The notes below the pieces were generated by a model. It saw only the letters and a program-made list of their open reading frames with translations. It made no database searches and was not told the origin of the DNA. Below are positions 20,730 to 31,774 of a DNA stretch of 64,000 nt, piece after piece. Position numbers and translations under genes: made by a program. The DNA comes from Bretschneidera sinensis (Eukaryota > Streptophyta > Magnoliopsida > Brassicales > Akaniaceae). The first letter of the stretch is position 1; each line of letters begins with the position of its first letter. The stretch lies in the NCBI GenBank assembly GCA_023935145.1, contig CM043700.1, forward strand, positions 29,807,001 through 29,871,000, written 5' to 3'.

Positions 20730-22038
20730 TTGTACCTCTAGTCTTTGAATTGCTTGCTCATATGCCGCATTAGTTTGTTTTTACTGAGTCATGAACTGTT
20801 CTTGTGACGTCACCAGTTGTCTTACGAGACTTTCGAGGTCGTTTTTCTTTGGTTCGAGAGTAGCATGAGCAGTGGGATGGGGGTTCTGTTGCTGTCCTTA
20901 ATTGTTCTGGTTGTTGCTCCACGAGAAATTTGGGTGGTTTCGCCATCCAGAGTTGTACGTATTGGCATATGGGTTGTTCTTTGGTGGATAATTGTTAGGC
21001 CCCATGTAGTTGGCTTATTCCGGATCTGCAGATGAGTACAAAGGACACGTATCAGTATTATGGTCGTATTGAGAACAAATTGCACATGCCTGGAGTGGGG
21101 TTGATGGTAGGCTGGATGAGGCATTTTGAGTAGTCATAGCTTTTACAATCATATCTAGTTTCCTCTCCATTGCTGCCATTTGAGGGGAAGATCCTCCATT
21201 TATATTTACCTCATACATACCTTTACCCTTGGTCACATGTCTACCTCGAGAGGAGAATTGTTAGGTGTGCTCACTGAGGGTTTCGAAGAGCTCAATTGCT
21301 TCTTCACTGCTTTTCTCCATTAGGACTCCTCCACAACCTGAATCAACAATACATTTGTTAGTATCATTTAAACCTTCATAAAATGCATGTACCAGTTCAT
21401 CTTGAGGCAAGTTATGGTGTGGGCATTTGAGTAGCAAGTCGTTGAAGTGTCCCCATGCTTCGAAGAAGAGGTCCCCATCCTTTTGTTGGAAGGACTGGAT
21501 CTCCTTCCTCATTTGTCTCGTCTTTTGGGCTGGGAAGAACTTCTTCAGGAACTTGCTTGCCAAACTCCTCCCAAGTGTGGATGAAAACTACAGGCAAGGA
21601 ATTATACCAAAGTTTAGCATTATCTTTCAAGGAAAAAGAGAACAGAATTAACCTTTTTCCTTCTTTGTCTAGTCCTTGTATGTGCTGGAATTTGCAAAGA
21701 TCGAAAAATTCTCAGAGGTGTAAGTGTGGATCCTCGTTAGGAGTGCCTCTAAAATGAGTCAAAGAATTTAAGATTTGCGGAGATATGTAATAATTTCCCG
21801 CCGCCTCAGGTTGATATGCAATGCATGATGGTTGATCAATGTTTCGAGGGATGAAGGAGTACTTCATCTGTACTCGTGCAGGTGGTTGCTGGTTTTCGAG
21901 TTGTTCCGCTATTTGTGTTTCGTTCTTGAATTCTTCTTCATTCTCCTCGAAGTTGTTCCTTAGCTTTTGTCGGATAGTCCGCTCAAGCTCGGGATCAAGG
22001 GGAAAGAATGTTGGATGTCGGGATCGCAGTCCGTGCAT
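20730..22038 (-). pseudogene. gag of A1
   Basis: Minus-strand ATG near 22038 begins MHGLRSRHPTFFPLDPELER. The capsid-like domain includes FRGTPNEDP, KDNAKLWYNSLP and IHTWEEFGKQ, then FLKKFFPAQKTRQMRKEI and LLLKCPHHNLPQDELV. A CCHC zinc knuckle CAICSQYDHNTDTC (about 21120-21050) follows, then a Q-rich coiled-coil-like tail. An in-frame TGA at about 21715 and a frameshift near 21555 break the capsid; another stop sits near 20785. In family terms this is the structural polyprotein that packages the RNA. Confidence 0.85.
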
Positions 22039-22278
22039 AAATCAGAAGAAACAGCTTCAGTGCAGCAGTTCAACTCTGCTGCTCGGATACTTTCTGCCCT
22101 AAATGCGCTCGATCGCACAGGAGGTTGCGATCGATCGCAAGTACCACAGAAAGTGTGAGTTAGGGTTTGATGTGCCTGAAACGGAAAATAATTTAATTAG
22201 GTTTGATGAAAAATAAAGATAGTAAACAATACTAGCGTAATAATAATGAAAGTAATTCTAAAAAGAACTTTTGCGCAA
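22039..22278 (-). other. 5' leader of A1 with CGATCG motifs
   Basis: Between PBS and gag. It contains a two-unit motif array (22104-22140: gctcgatcgca and tgcgatcgatcgcaa) about 65 bp upstream of the gag ATG. It would be part of the genomic RNA leader where packaging or dimerisation signals lie. Confidence 0.6.
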
Positions 22279-22296
22279 TCCCTGGCAACGGCGCCA
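22279..22296 (-). other. PBS of A1 (tRNA-Asp type)
   Basis: The minus strand reads tggcgccgttgccaggga, matching the plant tRNA-Asp 3' end apart from one position, and lies 6 bp from the 5' LTR end. This PBS is usual in Athila-like elements. Confidence 0.9.
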
Positions 22297-22302
22297 AAAA
22301 CT

Positions 22303-23636
22303 TGTTGAGCGATTATATACCTAAATAAGTAAGCAGATAATCGCACTAGTTATACTTGCAAGTGCACAAGGTCATCAGTGTAGTCAAGTGTGGGTAAGCA
22401 AGGTCATCTCCACAGGGATTGGTAAAGTTGCTTTTAGAATCAGTTTCTCTAAAGTAAAAAGAGATAAATAACTGTTGGAAGGTGATTTAATAATAATAAA
22501 GACATAGGGCTTTGATATCCACCACTAGTCATACTTTCCCAATTTGTATAAGGTATCAGTGCACTAGCCTTATTATGTATACTTACTGGTTGCCAACCTA
22601 AGGGCATGGTATCTACTCCTTAAGCTATTGATTTCCCTAAGCAACGAGTTAGGCACAGTATCTACTTTAACTCTTTTCTTCCTTAAGGGATTCAGCATGG
22701 TATCTGCTTGAGATGTTCCTTAAAAAAACATAAGTACTATGGAAATCGACAACCACATGAGACCTAGGGCATGGTATCTACTCCCGGTTTCTCATGTTGA
22801 TTAACCCGGGTATCCGGATAAGATATCCCTTGTTACTAATGTTAGACCCAGGACTCAGTCATCCAAATTGATCTAACTAACCTATCCATACCACATGCAT
22901 ACGTTGGCCTTACACATACATATGAGGAATTTAAATAAGCACAGACATTAATCGAGCTAAGTAACATAATAAAAGCTATTGGTAAAGATTTTATCAATGA
23001 ATATAAATATGGGAATGCATAACTAGGGCTTCAATCGAGCCCTATAAGAAAGTTAGTTACACACACTATCTGAAGTAAACATTATAAATAAACTAAACAT
23101 TAAAGGAGAAGAATAAACCCGAGAGAAGAGGCGTCAATTCTCTCCCAAGCTCTCAACTCTAAGCAAAAGAAAAGAGAAAAGTGTTTTCTATCTGAGGTCT
23201 CTTTTTGTGTGTGAGTTACAAGTGTATTAATAGGTATTTGAGAAGTCCTAAGAGACCCATGAGTTCCTAAACCTTCCTAAAACGAAAATTCTTTTATTTC
23301 CAAAATAGGGTTTTGCAGTTTACTGTTCACGCCCATACATGTGCACTCGATATGTCTTGCGCTTGATCGCAATGTGAGCTCGATCCTTCATGTGTGCGCA
23401 CGATCGCAATGTGCGCTCGATCGCATTGCATGGCGCGATCGATCGCAATTTGTCCAGAGAATGCTCTAGGGATTCCAGATTTCTTCCTTTAAGTGCCAAA
23501 ACTGCTTCTTTTTCTCCAAAACCCTATAAAAACATATAAAACACACAAATGGAGTAAAAGAGACCAAATTAACGTAATTAAGGACCTAACAAATGTAAAT
23601 AAGGGGGCTTAAATATGAATATTTAAGCACTTATCA
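22303..23636 (-). mobile_element. 5' LTR of A1
   Basis: 1334 bp, TGTTGAGCG to CTTATCA. It matches 14838-16176. The TATA box position reads ctattaatac (minus strand, near 23225-23234) instead of ctataaatac in the 3' LTR, and the CGATCG array (23341-23450) lost about 10 bp of one unit. Confidence 0.9.
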
Positions 23637-23641
23637 GATAC

Positions 23642-25663
23642 CAAAACAGAACAGCAAAATGATGATGTTCTTGTTGTGTTCTCGGGGGTGAGTAAGGGGT
23701 AAGAAGGCAGCGGGAAATGGATCTTGGATTGCGGGTGCACTCATCACATGTGCCCTCACCGGAGTTGGTTCAAGAATTTCAAGGAAACCAATGATGAAAG
23801 GGTTTTCTTAGGGAATGATATTTCTTACCAAGTGAGAGGCATAGGAGACATCCAGGTGAGGATGTTTGATGGAATGACAACGCTGCTAGAGAATGTGAGG
23901 TATCTCTGGGATTTGAGGAGGAATTTGATCTCATTGGGGCAGCTGGATTCCATGGGATACACATGCAAGATAGAGGGAGGAAAGATCAAGGTAGCCAAGG
24001 GATCTTTGGTAGTGATCAAGGCAGCAAGAAACAATGGACTTTATGAGATGATCGGAGACATGGAAATCAAGGATCAAGCAGCAAGCTTGATGGCTGAGAT
24101 GGACAAGGCAACCCTTTGGCACACTCACTTGGGACATATGAGCGAAGAGGGCTTGCAAGTTCTTAGCAAGGATGGCTTACTTGGTGGAGACAAAGTAAAG
24201 GAACGTGATTTCTGTGAGTGTTGTGTTCTTGAGAAGCAACACCGGGTCAGCTTCAACACCAGAGTGCACAAGTCTAAGGGCATTCTTGACTACATTCATG
24301 CAGACCTTTGGGGACCAGCAAGGACACCAACACAGGGAGGTAACATTTACTTTATGTCTTTAATTGATGATTATTCAAGAAGAGTGTGAGTTTATTTGCT
24401 TAGAAATAAATCAAATGCCTTGAATAAATTAGTGGTGTGGAAAGGGCTGGTTGAGACTCAAATAGGTAGAGTAGTTAAGGGGATAAGAACCAATAATGGC
24501 TTAGAAATTTTTAACCAAGAACTTGATCAATTTTGTAGGTTAAATGGCATTCTAAGACATAGGACGGTTGTGGAAACCCCTTTGCAAAGTAGAGTTGCTG
24601 AGTGGATGAATAAGACCCTTATGGAAAAGGTTAGGTGCGGATCCGGATTACCAAAATATTTTTGGGGAGAAGCTGTGGCTACAGCTGCATACTTGGTAAA
24701 TAGATCACCCTCTAGAGCTTTAGAGCTTAAGACTCCCGTGAAGATGTGGAGTGGAAAACCCCCTGAATTAAACAACCTTAGGACTTTTGGATGTGCTGCA
24801 TATACACATCAAAAGGAGGATAAACTTAGCCCTAGATTTAGAAAATGTGTATTTCTAGGATATGGTGATGGGATTAAGGGATATAGGTTGTGGTCCTTAG
24901 AAAATGAGGGCATGAAACTGATTATAAGTAGGGATGTTATTTTTAATGAATTATTATTTCCCTACTTGGAGAAAACTAACCCTGCAGGGGCTAGTGAGCA
25001 AACCAGTCCAGAAGTTGTGGAGCATTGCATCAAGGAGAACTCGGTTCAGGTAGAGCAAAGGAGGCAAGAGGGTTCAGACCAGGTAGAGCCCTTGGATGAA
25101 GGCTAAGCTCAAGAAACTCAAGAAGAGGCTGAACTAGAAGAGTTTGATGTAACAAGTCAGAATGACTACCAGCTCACAAGAGACCGGGAAAGAAGGCTGG
25201 TCGGACCACCTTCAAGATATAGGTTTGCAGATACTGTGGATGCAACAGCTCCTTCGACAGAAGGAGAGATGAGTGAACAAGAGACTTACATGGATGCCAT
25301 GGAGTGTAAGGATTTACCAAGATGGAAGCTAGCTATGGAGGAAGAAATGGATTCTTTAAGGAAGAACAACTTCTGGGAATTGGTAAAAATTCTAGGAAAG
25401 CAGAAAATTGTAGAATGTAAGTGCACTTATAAGATCAAAGAAGGGTACCCTCCAGGAGATGAAGTCCGAAACAAAGTTAGGATGGTGACGAATGGGTTCA
25501 CAAGAAGAGAAGACATAGTTTTCACAGAAACTTTCTCACCGGGACACAAGGTGGAGAAGATGGTGAGTATCCTCATCTATATCGATGATGTGCTGTTGGT
25601 TCAGAACAGTAGGGAGAGGATGGAAAGGTTTACATCTTAACTCAGTGAGGAGTTTGAGAGGAA
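23642..25663 (+). pseudogene. Copia pol of C: protease, integrase, start of RT
   Basis: One frame with a few stops. Protease shows WILDCGCTHHMC (retropepsin D-C-G variant). The GAG-pre-integrase part has LWHTHLGHMSEEGL and CECCVLEKQHRVSF (HHCC zinc finger). The integrase core starts at LDYIHADLWGPA and has LIDDYSRRV; the second Asp is replaced by RTNNGLEIF, and the E region reads RVAEWMNKTLMEKVR. The C-terminal part has GCAAYTHQKEDKLSPRFRKCVFLGYG. RT begins near 25,236 (WKLAMEEEMDSL, NNFWELV), reaches FTETFSPGHK and then jumps to LIYIDDVLLV, so about 130 residues of RT are deleted. Stops: near 23,693, 24,387, 25,104 and 25,638. The solo A LTR at 25669 breaks the rest. Confidence 0.9.
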
Positions 25664-25668
25664 GGATC

Positions 25669-27007
25669 TGGTGAGCGATTATCTACCTAAATAAATAAGC
25701 AAATAACTGAACTCGTTTTACTTGCAAGTGCACAAGGTTAACAGTGTAGTATAATGTGCGAAAGCAAGGTTATCTCCACAGGGAATGGTAAAGTTCGGTT
25801 TTAGAATTAGTTTCTTTAAAGTAAAAAGAAATAAATAACTGTTGAATGTGAGTGATAATAATAAAAACATAGGGCTTTGATATCCACCACTAGTCATACT
25901 TTCCCAATTGTATAATGTATCAGTGCACTAGCCTTATCATGTATACCTACTGGTTGCCAACCTAAGAGAATGGTATTTACTCCTTAAGCTATTGATCTCC
26001 CTAAGCAACGAGTTAGGCATGGTATCTACTCTAACTCTTTTCTTCCTTAAGGGATTCAGCATGGTATCTGCTTGAGTTGTTCCTTAAGAAAGCATAAGTA
26101 CTATGGAAATCGACAACCACATGAGACCTAAGGCATGGTATCTACTCCCGGTTTCCCATGTTGATTAACCCGGGTATCCGGATAAGATATCCCTCGTTAC
26201 TAATGTTAGACCCAGGACTCGGTCATCTAAATTAATCTAACTAACAGGTCCATACCATATGCATACGCTGGCTATACACATATATATGAGAAATTTAAAT
26301 AAGCACAGACATTAATCAAGTTAAGCAACATAATAAAGGCTATTGGCAAAGATTTATCAATGAATAAATATATGAGAAAGCATAACTAGGACTTCAATTG
26401 AGCCCTATAAGAAAGTTAGTTACACATGCTATCTAAAATAAACATCATATATAAACTAAGCATGAAATATAAAACCCGAAGAATACTAGGGAGACGGGTT
26501 GTAAATCCTTTCCAAAGCCTTAAACTCTGAGCTTAAGCAAAAGATAAAAGTGATCTCTAAGAGGTGGTTTGTTGTGTGTGCTTTACAGGTGTATTTATAA
26601 GGCTTGAGAAGTCCTAGAAGGCTCATGAGTTCCTAAAATTTCCTAAATTACAAGACTCTTTTTTCCAAAATTAGGTTATGTAGTTTATTGTTCACGCCCG
26701 TTCATGTGCGCTTGATCGCACGCATCTTACGCTCGATTGCAGGGTGCACTCGATCCTTTTTGTGTGCGCATGATCGCAATGTGTGCTCAATCGCATTGCA
26801 TGGTGCGATCGATCGCAGCTTGACCAGAGACTGCTCCAGGATTTCCAGGCTTCTTCCTTTTAAGTGCCAAAACAGCTTCTTTTCTTCCAAGACCTATAAA
26901 ACACATGTGAAACACACAAATGAAGTGAAATGAACTAAATTAACATAACTAAGGACCTATTAAATGTAAATAAGGGGGCTTAAATATGAATATTTATGCA
27001 TCTATCA
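25669..27007 (-). mobile_element. Solo LTR of family A inside C
   Basis: 1339 bp, TGGTGAGCG to CATCTATCA, flanked by ggatc (25664-25668 and 27008-27012). It contains the U5 text, the GCATGGTATCTACTCC copies and the CGATCG array (26705-26820). No internal region. Ectopic recombination of a full element would leave exactly this. Confidence 0.9.
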
Positions 27008-27012
27008 GGATC

Positions 27013-27536
27013 TTAGCCTTACACAAAAGATCTTTGGGATGTGTAGAATCCAAGAAAAGGAGAGAAACTGGTTAAAGGTTTTTTGGGCAATAGGTGTTCT
27101 CAACAGATTTGTGAGTAGTCCGGGAAAGAAGCATTTGCTTGGGATGAATTGGTTACTAAGGTATTTGAAGTCTCAGTAGCAGCCAGTGGTAGCACTCATA
27201 ACAACCGGGGCAGAATACATAGTGGTTACGGAGGCCATAAAGGAGACTATGGGGTGCAAAGGGTTATTGGACGAGTGGGAGGTCCTAAAGGAGCAGGTGG
27301 TGGTGTATTCGGATAGTCAAAGTGCATGGCACTTATGGAGGAATCCAGTGTTCCATGAGGGAATGAAGCATATGGATGCTCGGTATCATTACATTCTGAA
27401 AAATGGTACGAAAGGATGCATTCATGTTGACAAGAAGACCACGGAAGAAAATCCTGTAGATTTGGGAACTAAAGTTCTACCTCTAAGTAAGTTCAATCAT
27501 TGCTCTGGACTACTTAGGATTGGAGTTCGTTAATTG
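27013..27536 (+). pseudogene. Copia pol of C: end of RT and RNase H
   Basis: After the LTR, RT resumes with LTQKIFGMCRIQEKERNW, jumps to VLNRFVSSPGKKHLLGMNW and LLRYLKS (about 27095-27177), and jumps again to VALITTGAEYIVVTEAIKE, the RNase H core. SDSQSAWHLWRNPVFHEGMK and DARYHYI follow, then TTEENPVDLGTK and the end at 27533. Compared with intact copia pol, two blocks between these motifs are missing. RNase H would remove RNA from the DNA hybrid. Dead by deletion and stops. Confidence 0.85.
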
Positions 27537-27614
27537 ATGACTCAAGATGAGTTTAGATCCCGAAGCTCTCTGCAAAAATGGTTTGGGTTTAAATGCTTAG
27601 ACAAAGGTAGAGAT
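27537..27614 (+). other. 3' UTR and PPT of C
   Basis: Short non-coding stretch ending in a purine-rich acaaaggtagagat (27601-27614) directly before the LTR start TGTTGG. Confidence 0.7.
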
Positions 27615-28649
27615 TGTTGGTATTTGTCTAAGGTTTAAACATGGTTAAGGTTTAAACATGTCCAAACATGGTTCAAAGATGGTTAAAGTCTAAACCAAGG
27701 TTGGAGAATTAAATTTCAGCAAGTTAAAAGACTGCACACATGTGTGTGAATCACTTTGGAGCAAGGTAAGGGTAGGCGCACTAGTGTGTGCACTTCTGCA
27801 CACAAGCTGAAGGAGTGTACGCACTACAGGTGAAGGCCAGCACCGCACCGCGCACAGCCCAGCACCACACCGTGCATAGCCTAGCACCGCACCATCCAGA
27901 ATGCAAGCCTCCTAAAGCACCCCAGTACCACACCATTCCCCACCAGCGGCGCACCTCCCAAAAAGTGTGTAAAGGCACTCTGCCCAGCACCGCACCGTTC
28001 CCTGTTGAGCACCTAGGCTCTAGGCAAAGTCAAGCACACATGGACAGCCTATTTTAACCCTCTCTTAGGTATGTGGGTGCAAGGTTAAAATATATAGCAC
28101 CACTTAGGAGTGATGAAGGGCCATGATTAAGTGGTAATCATGATCAAAGGGTGAGGATTGAATCTCAAGAATGACCAAGAAGTGGGTGGCTATAAAAAGG
28201 GTTCCCTAGGCTCATTTTTCAACAAGAGAAAAACACAAGTTTGTGACATACTTTGAGGTCAATTGTAATACAAGAGAGAATTATGTGAGAGATATAAACA
28301 CAAGAGGGACTCTTTGTAGTGAGGCTGGTTGTAAAGAGAGATAAGTCTATATTAGATAAAGAGCATTGTTAGATCTCATCTTCTTCGTTTCTTCTCTTCT
28401 TGGTTTATTCAAGAACTTGAGGTTTCTTGAAGGGGATTGCTGCAACTTATAAGAACCATTTGATTTAGTGCATAGTGTTAAGAGGAACTCATGGGTACGT
28501 AGGCACATTACCGAACCTCGATAACAATTGCTTGTCTTCTTTCTTTCTTTGATTTTCTGTTCTTGTCTTTGATTGCTGTATTTCTTTCTACAAGTCATTT
28601 TAGACTTGGGTGTCTGGAAGATAACCACTTGGGCATCTTGTCAAGGTGA
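27615..28649 (+). mobile_element. 3' LTR of copia element C
   Basis: Matches 12873-13876 but has an extra aaggtttaaacatg-type duplication near 27645 and an added CAGCACCACACCGTGC-like unit near 27860. Its last ~9 bp are deleted together with part of the target duplication. Confidence 0.9.
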
Positions 28650-29626
28650 ATATATCTCAATGAAAATATTGCAGTAATGGACAAACCTAAAAGATAAATC
28701 TACCAGACTCAATCACATCCAAACAACTTGACATAAGAAGAGCATGACTAGACTTATATGGAGAAGAAGCATGCAATCACTGGGTTAAGAAAATCTAGAA
28801 TATAAAGAATATAAAGTGTAGCTGTCACATGAACCTAAATTCTTCTTATTTAATCAAAGAATACTCATAAACAATGTTTTGATAATAAAGCCCTATTACA
28901 ACTGAATCAAATAAAGGAAAATATGAATAACTACACCTAAGGATCCATCCCTTCGCCTTGCTTGGAGATTAGTTAGCTATGGGGCTCATGGTTGAATACT
29001 TAGATGGAGGAGAACTAGCTACTTCCTTGAGTTTCCCAGGCTTGATGCCCCTCTTATCAAACCCTAAGTGGTCTATTTATAATACAAGAGGTCCAAGGGT
29101 GTTTTTAGGGTTTAAACAATCATTAAAAGCCTTAAGTAAGTTGTAACTCGGAGACAGGGTATCGGGGTCTCGCCGCGGCTCAGATTAGGTTAGATCGTAG
29201 CTCAGAATCTTTAAGCTTCTTACACTTTTTGGAGGTCATGGCCTGGATTGGTCCAGGCTGCGGCTCAGCCTAGGCTGGGCTGCAGTGCACACTGATGCCT
29301 TTTTTTTCTTCTTTAGATTCCTTTCTGGAGGCCGAGGCTTGGATAATTCTAGGCCGCAGCGCACACACTATAAACTTGATTTCTCTTCATTTGTCCTTCC
29401 GCAACCATGTCTTCACTTCGGTGTGCCTCAAGTCTTTGTGCTTTAATCAACCTTAGCTTTTTCTCCTCTTTTGAACTTAAAGTACCTGAAAATGCACCGA
29501 AATAAGTCAACGATCCAAGAATACCACTTTAGAGTTATTAACGTATAAAAATGCAATTAAAACCTCAATCAACTCTAAAATGCTAACGATTAAGAACTAT
29601 TAAGATGCATTTTATGGCTCTCATCA
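28650..29626 (-). mobile_element. 5' LTR of element B, right part
   Basis: Continues the B LTR text exactly where it stops at 12872. TATA-like box (minus ttataaatag) at 29073-29082 and the GC motif block at about 29165-29360. Ends ATCA before the gttca duplication. Confidence 0.9.
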
Positions 29627-29631
29627 GTTCA

Positions 29632-30232
29632 TCATTGAGTGTTTCATTTCACATTTGCATGTTATAAGCCATTTTTGAATCTCTCTTTTGTCGCATTTAG
29701 TCTTAGTCCATTTGTTCAAATCTGCATGCTTAGCTTAGTTCTAACACAAACATGTTCAAATTTATATGTTTAATCTAATTATTTTAATCCACATGTCTAA
29801 TCCACTCATTTGAATCCATTTGTTTAAAGTAGTTTTGATTCACACATTAAATCACCATATGTTTAGTCTGCTTATTTAAATTTGCATACTTTAATCTGCA
29901 CATCACAAGTGTTTTTGATAATTCATTTTTTTTTTCAAGTTTAAAGAACTTTTTCTTTTTTAGTTATGTATTTATTTATTTACTTTTACCGCATTTTTTA
30001 AATATAATATTCAGTGTCATCTTGTTTGAATACAAAGTTTTGAATAATTTTCCTTCAATTCGATTTACACAAACTCTCTTGTACCCAAACTCCCAAGCCT
30101 TGGAATCTCTCATGTGGACCAACGACAAGGGATTTGACTCCCTTCAAGGTCAAATGGAAACTCTTTACTCCTCATTCTTACTTTATACTCGGACGACAAT
30201 GACCATTTTTCTAATACTTAAAAGTGCATTGG
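29632..30232 (+). mobile_element. 5' LTR of Tat-like element E, first part
   Basis: AT-rich DNA between the B target duplication and a solo A LTR. With 31573-31753 it forms the upstream part of the LTR that ends at the PBS at 31756. The very start may be the 21 bp at 9717-9737 (tgttacgactccc...). No gene; the 78-codon ORF at 30022 crosses into the solo LTR and is not real. Confidence 0.5.
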
Positions 30233-31567
30233 TGTTGTGCGATTATCTACCAAAATAAATAAGCAAATAATCGCACTCGTTTTACTTGCAAGTGCACAAG
30301 GTCAACAGTGTAGTATAGTGTGCGAAAGCAAGGTCATCTCCACAGGGATTGGTAAATTTTAGTTTTTAGAATTAGTTTCTTTAAGTAAAAAGAAATAAAA
30401 TAACTGTTGTGTGCGATTTGATAATAATAAAGACATAGGGCTTTGATATCCACCACTAGTCATACTTTCTCAATTGTATAATATATCAGTGCACTAGCCT
30501 TATTATGTATACCTACTAGTTGCCAACCTAAGGGCATGGTATCTACTCCTTAAGCTATTGATCTCCCTAAGCAACGAGTTAGGCATGGTATCTACTCTAA
30601 CTCTTTTGTTCCTTAAGGGATTCAGCATGGTATCTGCTTGAGTTGTTCCTTAAGAAAACATAAGTACTATGGAAATCGACAACCACATGAGACTTAGGGC
30701 ATGGTATCTACTCCCGGTTTCCCATGTTGATTAATCCGGGTATCCGGATAAGATATCCCTTGTTACTAATGTTAGACCCAGGACTCGGTCATCTAAATTG
30801 ATCTAACTAACAGGTCAATACCACATGCATACGCTGGCCATACACATACATATGAGGAACTTAAATAAGCACAGGCATTAATCAAGTTAAGCAACATAAT
30901 AAAGGCTATTGGCAAAGATTTATAAATGCATAAATATATGAGAAAGCATAACTAGGGCTTCAATCGAGCCCTATAAGAAAGTTAGTTACACATGCTGTCT
31001 AAAGTAGACATCATATATAACTAAAGATAAGGGAAGAATAAACCTGAGAGAAGAGGCGTCAATTCTCTCCCAAAGCTTACAACTCCAAGTAAAATCTAAG
31101 AGAAGTGTTCTCTAAGTTATGATGTCTATTGTGTGTGCTTTACAGGTGTATTTATAGGTCTTTGAGAAGTCCTAAGAGGTGCAAGAAACCCTAAACTTCC
31201 TAAACCGACAAAAACTCTTTATTTTCAAAACAGGGTTCTGCAGTTTACTATTCACACCCGTATATGTGCGCTCGATCGCACACGTCTTGCGCTCGATCGC
31301 AGTGCTGCGCTTGATCCCTCTTCTGTGTGCATGATCGCAATGTGCTCTCGATCGCATTGCATGGTGCGATCGATCGCAGTTTGTCCAGAGACTGCTCCAG
31401 GGATTCCAGGCTTCTTCCTTTAAGTGCCAAAACTGCTTCTTTTTCTCCAAGACCCTATAAAAACATGTAAAACACACAAATGGAGTAAAAAAGATAAAAT
31501 TAATGTAATTAAGGACCTAACAAATGTAAATAAGGGGGCTTAAATATGAATATTTAAGCACCAATCA
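30233..31567 (-). mobile_element. Solo LTR of family A inside E
   Basis: 1335 bp, TGTTGTGCG to CACCAATCA, flanked by attgg (30228-30232 and 31568-31572). CGATCG array at about 31265-31380. Confidence 0.9.
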
Positions 31568-31572
31568 ATTGG

Positions 31573-31753
31573 TGATGGGCGTCTCCTTACTACTTATAAA
31601 AGGGATTGTATTAGACTTGGTATGTTTCACTCATTTTCATATGCTAACTCATCGTAATTCGCATCCTCATCATATCATCCATCCTCGAAGGGATTGACCT
31701 TAAGTAATAAGTCTAGATGCATGGGTGATTAGTGGAAAAGAGCAGTACCTACA
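31573..31753 (+). mobile_element. 5' LTR of element E, last part
   Basis: Contains a TATA box cttataaaag at 31593-31602 and ends CTACA directly before the PBS. Confidence 0.6.
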
Positions 31754-31755
31754 GG

Positions 31756-31774
31756 TGGCGACTCTACTGGGGAG
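31756..31774 (+). other. PBS of element E
   Basis: tggcgactctactggggag, close to the TGGCGACTC-type PBS of Tat/Ogre elements, 2 bp after the LTR end. Confidence 0.7.

Larger units (their letters stand above)
14838..23636 (-). mobile_element. Athila-like element A1, complete ends, no RT/INT
   Basis: 8799 bp with 3' LTR 14838-16176 and 5' LTR 22303-23636, flanked by gatac (14833-14837 and 23637-23641). On the minus strand the order is 5' LTR, tRNA-Asp PBS, gag, protease, spacer with promoter-like signals, an extra 3' ORF, PPT, 3' LTR. Reverse transcriptase, RNase H and integrase are absent, and A2 shows the same protease-to-3'-ORF layout. The LTRs differ by a few percent by eye. Likely a non-autonomous family that used another element's enzymes. 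Confidence 0.9.
12873..28649 (+). mobile_element. Copia element C (Tnt1/Tork-like), nested in B
   Basis: A plus-strand Ty1/copia element with LTRs 12873-13876 and 27615-28649, PBS, gag, pol and PPT. Its target copy gacaa is intact on the left; on the right about 12 bp (the LTR end tttccaaca and part of the duplication) are deleted. It carries A1 (14838-23636) between gag and protease and a solo A LTR (25669-27007) in RT. Without these it is about 5.6 kb. The gene order is gag, PR, INT, RT, RNase H, as in copia. Confidence 0.9.
9738..29626 (-). mobile_element. Athila-like element B, internally deleted and nested
   Basis: Flanked by the direct repeat gttca (9733-9737 and 29627-29631). The 3' LTR is 9738-11143, the interior 11144-12501, and the 5' LTR is in two parts (12502-12872 and 28650-29626) because copia element C is inserted in it. 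Without C it is only about 4.1 kb: both LTRs plus about 1.36 kb that matches the 3' untranslated part of element D (about 56,350-57,575) in the opposite orientation. The gag, pol, PBS and the first ~39 bp of the 5' LTR (plus-strand left end) are gone. The ends are TGAT and ATCA. Confidence 0.85.

Noticed and set aside
30022..30258. 78-codon ORF as a host gene exon
   Set aside because: It crosses the boundary of the solo A LTR at 30233 and lies in E LTR sequence.
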